From Parasponia andersonii (taxonomy: Eukaryota > Streptophyta > Magnoliopsida > Rosales > Cannabaceae): 64,000 nt of DNA. The notes beneath the pieces are model-generated. The model was not told where the DNA came from. It ran no database searches and saw only the letters and a list, made by a program, of their open reading frames with translations. The stretch covers positions 62,001-126,000 of the forward strand of contig JXTB01000505.1 in NCBI GenBank assembly GCA_002914805.1, in the 5' to 3' direction. Position numbers and translations under genes: made by a program. Shown one piece after another: positions 48,401 through 58,722 of this stretch (position 1 is its first letter; each line of letters starts with the position of its first letter).

Positions 48401-50610
48401 AGATATGAAAGATATATTTTTATAACCTAATATAACTAAAAATATTTAGTCTCCAATAAATACCAATGAATAACATAAAATCCAACCATTCTTATAAAGT
48501 TTCTAAATATTCAAAATAAATACTATATAATAAAAAATATAATCCAATAAATTCAAGAAAATCAAATTTTCTATACTTTACATTTTCTCAATCAAGATAA
48601 GAAATTCCTTTATTTGAACCATACACCTTGATTACTACTAAATAAGTTTTCTATTAGTTATACCTCTTAACTGACGATCTTTAGAACCTAGGAGGGAAAA
48701 ATAAAAGAGCGAGCTAAAAGTCTAGTAAATAACCAGTAACTTTATCTAGTTGGATCAAACATATGTAAACCAAAATCATTAACATATATTTTTCAGAACA
48801 AATTTGGTTTCAGAAATTAATACTTTCAAAAATATTCAAATCAAGTCGTTTTGTAAACAATTTAACAAAAAGAAGAAATAAGGTTCCAAATCTATTTTTT
48901 GGAATCCCATTTTAGTCAATTATAATTTTAATTAGACTTCTTCCCAATTTTTGGTGACTATGACCACATTTAACTCCTATCACTAAGTCCGAATCTGCCA
49001 TAAATAACCCTTGAAGTCAGGTTTGAATCTACCACAAATAACTCCTATAAATAAGTTCAAATCTATTACAGATAACCTTTGTACGAATCACAAATCTATT
49101 ACATTTAACTCTGTAGTTAGGTCAGTACTGTCCATATATAACCCTGTAGTTAGGTCAGTACTATCTATATATAACCCTTGTAGATTGGATTCACGTGCAT
49201 AGTTATTGAAGAGAGTTTCAAAACACTTATTTACAATAACAAATCATAAACAATTTCACTTTCATCTCATTATAACATTATAGTCATTCTAAAATAATTT
49301 TCTTGTAACAATGTTCAATAGTAATTTTTATACTTGATCCATAATTTAGTATAAAATATAAAATCATACTATTTTCACAAAAATTATGTTATTTTAATAA
49401 AACAGATTTCTTTCAATAAATAGTCTTATTACCAAAATATATTTTACTTGAAATCATATTTTAAACAAAATACCTTGTAAACGTGATTATATTAGAAATG
49501 ATAAAACAATAAAATATTTAACTTTTGGAGGATGAAAACTACTAGAAAATATCAAAGGTTACTTACTTTGTTCGCTTTGCCTCTTTAACCAAAATAATCA
49601 ACATAACCTCTCAACCACCTATTATCACACAAATCATATATAAGTATCACAACAATAAAATTATACTCTAATTACACTAAAAATATTAACTATTTGCTGT
49701 CCATGCATCTTCTATAATCAACCTCGTAGTTATTCCCAATAATGTCAATTTCTTATGATTCATAACAATTCTAACATCTCTCTAAAAATTACCAAACTTA
49801 GAAAATATGTTCTACAAGTCATGACAATTCTAATGGTGGTAAGAATGCTATTATAGAATTCGTAGATAAACGTTGTAAAGCCCCAAAATCCGCTGCCATA
49901 TTTTGCTAAAAATACCCAAAGTTTCAGATTTCTTCAGATTCATAGTACTCATTTTAATTGGCTAAAATTCTCTAGTCATAAGTCCATTTTTGACAAATCA
50001 TATACGTTTAGAAAGATAATTCGATAAGCTTTCCAACCATATCAAATATGACCCAATCAGACTAGTAAAGTCCCTGAAAAGCTAGTCGAATTTTCTGCTA
50101 TAATTTTATATTTTAGCCCAAAACTCAAAAATTTATAACTTTTAATCCAGACAACCAATTCACACAAAATTTGTCTTATTTGAATCCTATTTATCAATAA
50201 ACTTCTTTCTCTATCAAATTTATCCCTATATTTCATAAATAATTTATAAGCAATTCAAGACCCTAAACCTAGACATTCAATCTCAATCTCGAAATCAAGC
50301 TAAATCATAAAACTTAATTGATTAAGAGTTTATTATCTTAAGAGTGAGTCTTAATAATCTATGATAATAATTTTTTCATCTTGTTCTTCTTTTTAAACGT
50401 GTATAGCCCTCTCTCTCTCTCTCTCTCTCATCTTAAAAAGGTTAAAAAGTTTATTGATCAATTACTAAAGTAACCCCAAAGACCACTATTAACTAAGGGT
50501 TATATGGTCCTTTTATTTTATCCTTATACTATTTAGAAAATAAAACAATTCTTTTTATTTTGGGTACCGATTATCACAGTTATGGTAATGTTTACAGAGT
50601 TTTATAGTAT
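48400..50610 (-). mobile_element. Third LTR-like block of the gypsy type (tentative)
   Basis: Its layout parallels the LTR at 254-2493: an AGGAGGGAAAAATAAAAGAGCG..AGTAAATAACCAG segment (48690), a minisatellite (48985-49183), a GTAAAGCCCCAAAATC segment (49874), a GACCCAATCAGA..TTTCTGCTA segment (50050), a (CT)n run (50409-50430), and a TTAAAAAGTTTATTGATCAATTACTAAAGTAACCCC tail typical of such LTRs. Exact ends and target duplication were not found. Confidence 0.35.
48985..49183. repeat. Diverged minisatellite, about six units of 33-35 bp
   Basis: Units share AA.TCTA..ACA.ATAACCCTTG-like sequence. The last two (GTTAGGTCAGTACT.TC.ATATATAACCCT) are nearly identical, and the first four are more diverged. 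Confidence 0.75.
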
Positions 50611-50731
50611 AGTCCTAGGGTTAGCTTTATTAGTAACCATATTCTATTTCTACTATTGAAGTTTAATGTTCAATTCGATTTAAGGTTCAATTCTCTCACT
50701 TCAGTTCCAAAATATATATATATATATATAT

Positions 50732-50884
50732 GGTTGCCAATCCAATAGGTATTTTTTTTTTTACCTATGGGTAAGTATTTTTTTTTTAGTCGTTGGATCA
50801 CCATCTAATAGTGATCCAATGGCTATAATGAAGTGCATGAAAATAGGTGCATCATTAATGCTCTTTCTCTCTCTTACTTTTTAC
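50732..50884 (+). mobile_element. Micron-like MITE, copy E (runs into gap)
   Basis: Starts GGTTGCCAATCCAATAGG right after a TATATATATATATA tract. It keeps both GGTATTTTT-type blocks, the hairpin TTGGATCAC/GTGATCCAA (50793-50801 and 50811-50819), ATGAAGTGCATGAAAATAGG and CTCTTTCTCTCTCTTACTTTTTAC. Then the assembly gap begins. The right half is not visible, and the sequence after the gap is not the expected right end. Confidence 0.8.
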
Positions 50885-51200
50885 NNNNNNNNNNNNNNNN
50901 NNNNNNNNNNNNNNNNNNNNNNNNNNNNNNNNNNNNNNNNNNNNNNNNNNNNNNNNNNNNNNNNNNNNNNNNNNNNNNNNNNNNNNNNNNNNNNNNNNNN
51001 NNNNNNNNNNNNNNNNNNNNNNNNNNNNNNNNNNNNNNNNNNNNNNNNNNNNNNNNNNNNNNNNNNNNNNNNNNNNNNNNNNNNNNNNNNNNNNNNNNNN
51101 NNNNNNNNNNNNNNNNNNNNNNNNNNNNNNNNNNNNNNNNNNNNNNNNNNNNNNNNNNNNNNNNNNNNNNNNNNNNNNNNNNNNNNNNNNNNNNNNNNNN
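50885..51200. other. Assembly gap (316 N)
   Basis: A run of N. Long X-filled ORFs across it are meaningless. The gap begins inside copy E of the MITE family, next to A/T homopolymers and TA tracts, which probably caused the assembly failure. Confidence 0.99.
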
Positions 51201-51428
51201 GAAAGAAAAAAATAATTTAGTAAGTCTAACTAAAATTGATAAATTGATTATTAAAATAATTTTACAAAAACAAGTAATAAAAAACGAATTGTCGCGTAAT
51301 GCATGCATTGTAAGTAATTTGTATTGACGGGAATCCTAATCTCCATCCTTTCCTTCTCTTTTTTTTTTTTTAACAAAAACAAAAATGATATAATTAAGTA
51401 ATAACTAGTTGCACTAAAAATTTAGCTA

Positions 51429-51880
51429 GAAAGTTCGTCTCAAACACATGATTGGATTGGATTATATGAATAAAATTGAAAATGATAGAATTAGATCAGA
51501 CTGTGATAAATTCAATACTGTGTTTGGTAACTGTTGGAGAAAATGAACCCAAGATGAGAGAGAGAAAGAGCTGGAGTGAGCAGGATGACGACGGGTTTTG
51601 CAACCAGGATGATGGCAGGTAGAGCATTACGATGGCAACTGAGGATGGGGGTGGCAGTGTCCTTGGGTCTATTAGTTTTTGAGAGGTGGAAGTGGTAAGG
51701 AGGGGGAAAATAGTCCAGGGATTAATAATTCCACAAATTCTCTTGGATGATTTATCCTACAAAATAAGGGATTTTATTTGATAAAATAATTAGTTATTCG
51801 AACAAAATTTGTTGTCTCCAAACATGAGTTTGAGATTATATATCCCAATCCCAATCCTGCATGCCAAACGAACCCTCACG
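51429..51880. mobile_element. TIR-bounded MITE
   Basis: The left end GTTCGTCTCAAACACATGATTGGATTGG and the right end, inverted (GGTTCGTTTGGCATGCAGGATTGGGATTGG), are similar, and both continue into ATTATA/ATATATAAT. The central part contains GGATGACGACGGG..GGATGATGGCAGG direct repeats. About 450 bp, no coding capacity, superfamily uncertain. Confidence 0.5.
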
Positions 51881-53284
51881 GGATGAATAAGAGATTTCCG
51901 ATCTGACTAACAATGTAAAAGATTTACTAAAATTTTGAGTCCCAAACCTACAAGTAAAAAACTTGAATGAATGAAAGTTGAAAATGAAATATTTGGCTTT
52001 TTTTCATTCTTGCTAAGGTCCATATAAATTTAACTAGTATACAAAGTCACAAACTAATAAAAGTGACTATAGCTATATATTTAATTAGCATGTAATACAT
52101 ACATTGTTTCGGTTTTCTTCGTTATATTCTACTTGGTCTATACAGAATATTTAATTCAGTAGCTTGATTTTATGTTCTATTATTTTTCGAAGAAGAACTA
52201 CGATGCAAATTAACAAGCTAGAAGTGGTAGGCAATATTCATCCTTCCTGAAAAGAATATTTTTAATATATGCTTAACTCTAATTAAAGCGCCCTCCGGTT
52301 CTCTGCGGAGGAAAAATATTTAACATGACGCAGCGTAATTAGCAATCTAATTAATATAAGCTGCCAGATTAATATATAAATAATGATGCTACAGTATAAA
52401 GTTCTCTAATTTTAAAATGAATGCTCCGTAGAAAATATAAGTATATAGCGAAAGTTTTCATCTTTAAAACTATGAAAGAGAAAATTATATTAATAAAGAG
52501 GAATATTTATCTTCATCTTTATTTACAACGTCTTAAAGAAACAAGAAGAAAAAGAAGTTAAAGATAATCATGCGAGACTAGTTTGTCTTTGACGAAGTTT
52601 GTATCCTTCTCCATTATTCATGTTAATTTCTCTATCTCTATTATCAATCAACTACTTCTAACGCATGGTCAATATCAATCTTGTTGGTATGGGTTTTGGT
52701 CATGAACCAACGAACATCATGTACTTTCGAGTGGTTCTTACTTTTGAGTGGTTCTTTATCAAAAGAAGCCAAAATCAAAATTTGATATAGGTGTAATCTG
52801 TACAACCTTAAAAAAAGATTACAGATGAACTTTTCACGAGCTGATGATGGGTGGTACCAGTATGGTACCTGCCAAATCTCCTCTACGAAAAGGTGGTTAG
52901 TAACGTATTCAATAAAGTATTCAATAGAATAATAAACGAGTAGTAAATGAATTGTAGGAAGAGAAAATGCCAAAGAGACAAATAGGGGTTTGGAGATTTG
53001 TAGTGACTTATCTCTTTCAGGTGATTATGGAACTATTTATAGTGACTTTGTGGTCCTCTAAAAGTTAGAATTGATATCTATGTATCCCTAAAAAAAATAG
53101 AAAGGAATCTAATCTATCCGTTTGTATGGACAAGGCATGCGACAGGGCCGAGTGTTAACCTCTCCCCAGCTCATGCCATCTTTACTTTACCTCTCGGTTA
53201 AAACTATATCATTACTTGGTGATCGGCTATTTCCTAGTCTCCTGTTAGTCTTTTAATAAGGGTGTATACCTGGTCAACATGTGG
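51881..53284. other. Intergenic, no gene recognised
   Basis: Ordinary AT-rich DNA. A 109-codon minus ORF at 52644-52973 contains the in-frame direct repeat GAGTGGTTCTTA/GAGTGGTTCTTT and has no recognisable domain. It is not called. Confidence 0.4.
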
Positions 53285-53655
53285 CACTACTACATAAACT
53301 ATTTTTCATGTTGTTTACAGGGCGACTTTGTAGAGATACCAGGTCGCTCCATAAACGAGGTGGAAATGGATGATGTGGTAGGTCTCCATAATACCACATC
53401 GCTTGTAAAGTGACGTGGTATGAAAATATACTATATCGCTTATAAAGAAAGCAAAGTGTAGGCTCTAACAACTAACAAATTGTTAGTTATTTAGGGCTTA
53501 TCACGTTACTTAGTAGTAGGTACCATGTCACTTTCTAGAAAAGTGATGTGGTATAGGATATACTATGTCACCTTTTTAGGGATCGATGTGGTATATAGCC
53601 TAATTTGAGGTCATTTCCATTCCCTATCACATCGCTCCCTATAGAAGTGACATGA
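53285..53655. repeat. CACTA terminus and subterminal inverted repeats
   Basis: After CACTACTAC there are at least four imperfect palindromes with the pattern TACCAC-TCGCTT..AAGTGACGTGGTA: 53392-53420, 53521-53553, 53561-53593 and 53625-53654, plus half-units (GATGTGGTA at 53371, ACTATATCGCTTATAAAG at 53430). In CACTA elements such repeats bind the TnpA-type protein. Confidence 0.8.
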
Positions 53656-53985
53656 AATCCCCTACAATGGGCATTAAACCCCTTGGATTGATTACAAACT
53701 AGAACTAAAATTGGCCAAAAATGGCTCAAAATAATCTGCAATCTAATATACAAATTCTAGCAATCTAATATATAAATTATATTTTTCACATAGCTAAGTC
53801 CTACATGAAGTACCTAAACTAATCTAAATCATAATTCTAGTCACTTAATTAGACTAACAAAGATACAAAGTTAATATAAATAGGTTAGTAGTATGAGTTA
53901 CCCATCATGATATATACTCTATAAGCTCATCAGCCTATTTCTCTCGGACTTCGTTGATCTCCTCCATAGTGTATGTCTTTGTTAC

Positions 53986-53990
53986 AACAC
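53986..53990. repeat. Target-site duplication AACAC, left
   Basis: AACAC directly before the LTR at 53991, matched exactly at 54814-54818. Confidence 0.85.
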
Positions 53991-54813
53991 TGTGGGACCC
54001 GTTCCCGAGTCTTATGCCATGTAGAAGGCCACGCGGATTGTACGTGATCTCACAATCGGCCATTGGGCCGTCCGAGGTTAGGGCCGAATCCATCACTGAC
54101 CCCGGACGGTTTGGCCCAGTCTGACCCCAACCTCGACAGCTGGGGGTCGGAAGCCCCAAGGGTCTACCATCATGGAATAGCGGCCCTTACCCCAACAGTC
54201 GGGAGGGTCAGAAGCCCCAAGGGTCTTCCGACCGAATACAATGGAAAGCGACTCACGGCTCCAGACCCAGACAGAGCATTTAATGCGATTCTGGGTAGGT
54301 GTGTGCTAGGGACAAGCCGTCCTGACAGAACGGCGATTTACCTAGATCTTACTCCTGACAGATTGAAGCCGAAGGAGGCGGCGAAAATCAGGCCACGGCA
54401 GCATAGAAGAGATCGCCGAAATCTCTGCCTATGACTGCTGAAAAAGATTTCGAGGTGAAAGGTACTCAGTCCTGAGATTGAGAACCACGCGGTTCACTAT
54501 CTCAGGACTATATATATAAGAGTCATGCGTTCCCGAGAGGGGCATGTACACTTAAAAAAAAACAGACATATATAAAAAAGTCTGTAAACAAGAAACAGAG
54601 AGATTTTCATACTAAAATATTTTCCTTGCTACCCAACACAAAGATAAACCACTGACTTAAGCATCGGAGAGTCTTTGCAGGTAGCCACCCCCGCCTCTCT
54701 GATCTTACTTGGAGTTCAGAGGACTTTGGGACAGCAAGGACACGTGGACAATTGGAGAATACAGCATCAGCAGTTCGAGGCGCGTGGACGGCTGGTGAGA
54801 AACCGCTCCAACA
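53991..54813 (+). mobile_element. Solo LTR with perfect target duplication
   Basis: It starts TGTGGGACCCG and ends GCTCCAACA, with AACAC on both sides (53986-53990 and 54814-54818). It is 823 bp and noticeably richer in G+C than its surroundings. A TATA box (TATATATATAAGAG, about 54508-54521) is followed by CTTAAGCATCGGAGAGTCTTTGCAGG, an R-U5 motif common in plant Ty3/gypsy LTRs, so the plus strand is the sense strand. No internal domain remains: unequal recombination between two LTRs is the usual cause. The intact duplication suggests a fairly recent insertion. The 123-codon ORF at 54063-54434 lies inside the LTR and is not a gene. Confidence 0.9.
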
Positions 54814-54818
54814 AACAC
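54814..54818. repeat. Target-site duplication AACAC, right
   Basis: AACAC directly after the LTR end at 54813, the partner of 53986-53990. Confidence 0.85.
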
Positions 54819-54907
54819 TACAAATTTAAATGTACATAATTTATATTCAAATTATGTATTGATAATTAGTGTACTTATGCAATAAAGATAAATGTTAAGT
54901 TAGAAAG

Positions 54908-56340
54908 TTATACCGAAGTAGTAATATACTCGTATGGGCTTGCATCCATAACAATTTCTCTTATCATATGCATCACGTAGAATCCACACTCTAGCTTATT
55001 TGGTTAGTATGGGCGCTACAATTCCAATTGAGTATTTAATTAATATTTGTGAGCAAAAATAAATCCATTCAATCCAATAATATAATTTAGAAAATTTTAA
55101 AATGTACTTTAACTGACTCCCAATCGGGTCTAATTTTCTTACCACATCTTTCAATTAATATGTTAAATAATCAAAAGTCTCTATAAAAGAAAAATATGTC
55201 AACCATGCATATAATATTGTATTAAAATTTGTTATTAATTTTAAATAGTTTTGATCATATTTACAGTTTGATGAGAGTTCTTGCATATTTTTGAGGAAGA
55301 TATCCAAGTGGATCCAAAAAGTATATCACTTCATAAACTGTGTTGATCACTAGTAACATCCAATGTCTACTATAAAAATAATATAATCAAATACATGTAT
55401 ATAGTCAATAAATCCCAATAACTATCAAAAATATTAAAGAGAAGAGAATTACCTTGTGTTATATGGTGCTACTAACAATGTACTATTCATCCCTAGAATC
55501 AAGCGATTCGTGGTTGCTCTTGCACGATTCTCATTGTTGCCATCTCTAACAATCGATATAAGAGAAGGTTCAATGAAAGCTATAATATGTGCATGCTCTT
55601 ATTCTATAAGCTTGTCATATAATATCCTAAAATAATATATAATATATTTAATAAAAAATATTAAGATATGAAACAAACAAATAACAAAAATAAAGATATC
55701 AAAACTTACTTGATGTAAAATGTGATGCACGGAGAACCAATCTTGATGAAGTTAGTTATATTTGATATGTCCTCCTTAAATAAATATAAGAATTGCCTAA
55801 GTACTCCACACATTTCGTTGTCAAAAGTGACATGAATTGAGAAGTCATAATCTTTTTTCATTATATATTTGTACAAACTCATCAAGCTTTCTGGAACATT
55901 AGGAGGAACATCAATCTTGTATCGTGAAAAGGACTCAACTGCTCTTGTGCTAGACGAGGATGGATGTCCGGATGCTTCCTATTGTGGTTGAGTAATAGGC
56001 GGCTCCGATTCATTTTGTGATTATTTCTTTGTCCCTTTCTCCTATCGTAATGATAATTGAGATCCAAACATTTACTTAAATAAAATAAAAATGATTGTTT
56101 AATTATTAAAGTAATGAGTGCTAGACTTCATACCTCAAATTCGCCTATAATAAGTACCAACTCTTTAGGCCATACGATAACTGATCCCAGAGCTGCCATC
56201 ACTGTATCATCATATTGGCTACTGGAGCAGGCAGGGAAGCTTCACGGATGTATACTTCAACAATAGATACTCGATTATGTTTCTCAACTAATGGTACTCT
56301 ATGAATCATAGGCTATCATATTTAGATGATGTAACCCAAT
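54908..56340 (-). pseudogene. CACTA ORF, C48 (Ulp1-like) peptidase part
   Basis: The distal part of the second CACTA ORF, read in pieces on the minus strand. About 55930-55710 reads VPPNVPESLMSLYKYIMKKD..FSIHVTFDNEMCGV, then IKIGSPCITFYIK, matching the conserved region before the peptidase in plant CACTA proteins. About 55620-55480 reads YDKLIE..IAFIEPSLISIV, then LLVAPYNTR. About 55366-55262 reads RHWMLLVINTVYEVIYFLDPLG, which holds the catalytic His and the Asp candidate. About 55005-54908 reads PNKLECGFYVMHMIREIV, which holds the catalytic Cys, and ends at a TAA. Introns separate the pieces, and stops break them, one just before PNKLECG. All three catalytic residue positions survive, but the gene cannot be translated as it stands. 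Confidence 0.7.
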
Positions 56341-56658
56341 ACAATAATATCTAGTGCTAGGTTAATCAACTTGCATTGAATATCCTAAAATGTAAATTAA
56401 GGATGTGAATTTTATAATATATATTAAATTAACTTAGACAAAAAAGTTATGAAATTAAGATAGTATCTCTAAAGTTCCCATTTCTGGAATTGGAGTACTA
56501 GGAAACGCAACATAAATTTGAATTTCTGGTGGCTAAGGATATACATACTTGGTGGCTAAGGAAAATATGGCTAAAGAAAATATAGCTCAGGGAGTTGCTG
56601 TGAAAAATGTAACTCAAGTGCTTGTTGGGGAAAGTATGATTCAGGTGGCTGGGAATAC

Positions 56659-58722
56659 GGTTGTACATGGTCGACTTATGCTAAAAATTCAGGCCAACCC
56701 AATATCCTCGGCGTACTAAAATTTCAGCACACCCAACCCAATAAGGCCTATAAACCGAAGTGGGCCTACTAGTTCGGCCTCGGTTAGGTTAGGTCGGCCC
56801 AATCATCTCAAGGAATTTTTTATTTGAAGAAAAAGACTTGAAAAATACTAAAACTAGGACTTAGGATTAATCACTAAAAGTAGGGGTCATGGGCTTTTTA
56901 ATTACATTTTAGAAATAAATTCTATTTCATATTTAAAAATAAAAATTATCAAATAAATACTCTAACATAAATTAACCAGTCTATCATGAAAACAGATTAT
57001 AAGTGAGTCCACCTAATTCATAAATATACTTAAGTGTGTATATATATATATATATATAGGCACTAATTTGTTAGGTATTTTTTTTTACTTATGCATAGGT
57101 ACTAATTTAGCCAAATAAAATTTATCATGCATATTTTTTATATAAAAAAAGAAAGAGAAATAATATTAATAATGCACGTCTTTTCATGCATCCTATTATA
57201 GATGTTGGATCACTATTAGAAAGTGATGCTAAAAAAGAAATGCCTACATATAAGTTAAAAAAAAAAAAAAAACTTATTGAATTCACAACCTATATATATC
57301 CAAAACCCATAATTATTAGTCTAATGAAAATATAAACATTACAATATCAAACTGAAAACATAAGTCCAAAATTGGTCCAATAAAATACAACACCACCAAA
57401 TACAAAGTCTAGATTCCAGTCATAATCCAATATCTCCAAGTCAAGCAACCTGAATTATAAATAAAATAAAATTAGAAAAAACTAGAGACCAATGAATGAT
57501 TAAAATTAGTACTGATTAATAAGGTTATTAGCAAATACCAAGCAAGCAACAAATCAATCGAGCATACAATTATAATACAAAACAAGCATGAGATTGTAGT
57601 ATAAAATAGTAAGAAAAAATTAAAGAAAAAACTAAATACACAAAACCAAAGCACAGTCAATCACAAATATATCAAGCATTAAAAAAATTATATATGGTGG
57701 GAGATTCTCACAAAGTTGAAGTCGAACCACTTTGGAGTTTTTTTTCCCTTTTTCACCCTCAGAAAAGTGAAGAGTTATTGCAACTTAATCATTGAATTAA
57801 TACTCGTAGAGTCTCTATGAAGGAAAAGACCAAAAAAAAAAAGATGTACATTAAACTCATGAACTCTTACAAAGAGTACAATTTCATAAAAAACAAATAA
57901 ATAACTAATTTCAAAATAGCATCCAATATATAAATTAAATTTCTATTCTCTAATTTGGGTATACTTTTATTTTTTCCTCAAATCTGGTTTTCAATTTCAA
58001 TACATATATTTAGATCTAGCCTCTTAGTATGGTCTTGAATCGATTTCGTACTTTCGTAAACTATCATAAATGTATAATTTAGTCAAATATATAAAATCTA
58101 ATTAGAGAATAGAAAACAAAATAAGAAAAGAAAAACTTCACCTGGTTTTTTGAACGACAACTTTCAAATGCAAGAGTCATGAGTGAAAGAAAGTGTAAGA
58201 ATGTTGACTGTTGTGTGCCGAGACCCAAGAGTAAAGGAGAGTCTGAGAAAGAACGATGAGAATGAGAATAAGAGAGTCAAAAAGAGACGAGAAAAAAAGT
58301 GAGAGGGAGAGATTGTGAGAAGTTCAGAGTCAGAGAGATGAAAATGACAAGTGAAAGAGAGGATGTGAGAGATGATTCAGGGAATTTAGAGGTTTTTTGT
58401 GAGAAACTGAGGTGGGTGGTAGCTGAGACTTGAGAAATATGAAGGCAGAATAGTTTTATGTTAGGATAGGGTTTCAAGATTTTTAATTATTTATAAAAAT
58501 ATATGTAATATGTAAAATTTAACATGTAAAATGTACAACTTCTTCGGCTAGGTCGGGTTAAATCAGTTTATGGGGCCCACAACCTGCAGGCTGACTAAAA
58601 GAAAGATGGGATTGGCATTTTCAAATAAACCCAACCCAATAAATACCCATAACCCATTATATTCGGCCTAGGCTGAGGTTGGTTAGGTGGGTTGGTCAAC
58701 CCAGTGACATTTTTGTACAACC
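56659..58722. mobile_element. hAT-like insertion in the CACTA ORF
   Basis: GGTTGTACATG at the left and TGTACAACC at the right are inverse ends. Near both ends lie runs of AACCCAA/GGGTTGG and GGCCGA-type motifs (56690-56830 and 58540-58700), typical of non-autonomous plant hAT elements. The 2064-bp interior encodes no transposase. It separates LQKLKAKLCGTTYQELAL on one side from SQPPESYFPQQALEL on the other, so it splits the CACTA ORF. No 8-bp duplication is evident. A Micron-like MITE (57059-57290) lies inside it. Confidence 0.6.
57059..57290 (-). mobile_element. Micron-like MITE, copy F (inverted, nested)
   Basis: A diverged copy in the opposite orientation, between TATATATATATATATATA and TATATATA. 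It has GGTATTTTTTTT near one end and AAAAAAAAACTTATTGAATTCACAACC at the other. The interior shows AATAATGCACGTCTTTTCATGCAT (inverse of the GCATGAAAAGACGT block of copy A) and a degraded hairpin, GGATCACTATTAGAAAGTGATG. It sits inside the hAT-like element at 56659-58722. Confidence 0.65.

Noticed and set aside
50819..51327. Long ORFs across N
   Set aside because: Their length comes from unknown bases in the gap.
52644..52973. 109-codon minus ORF
   Set aside because: No recognisable motif, no splice or promoter support, and it includes a local direct repeat. It could be a lineage-specific gene but cannot be supported.
54063..54434. 123-codon ORF
   Set aside because: It lies within the solo LTR, where higher G+C lowers the stop density.
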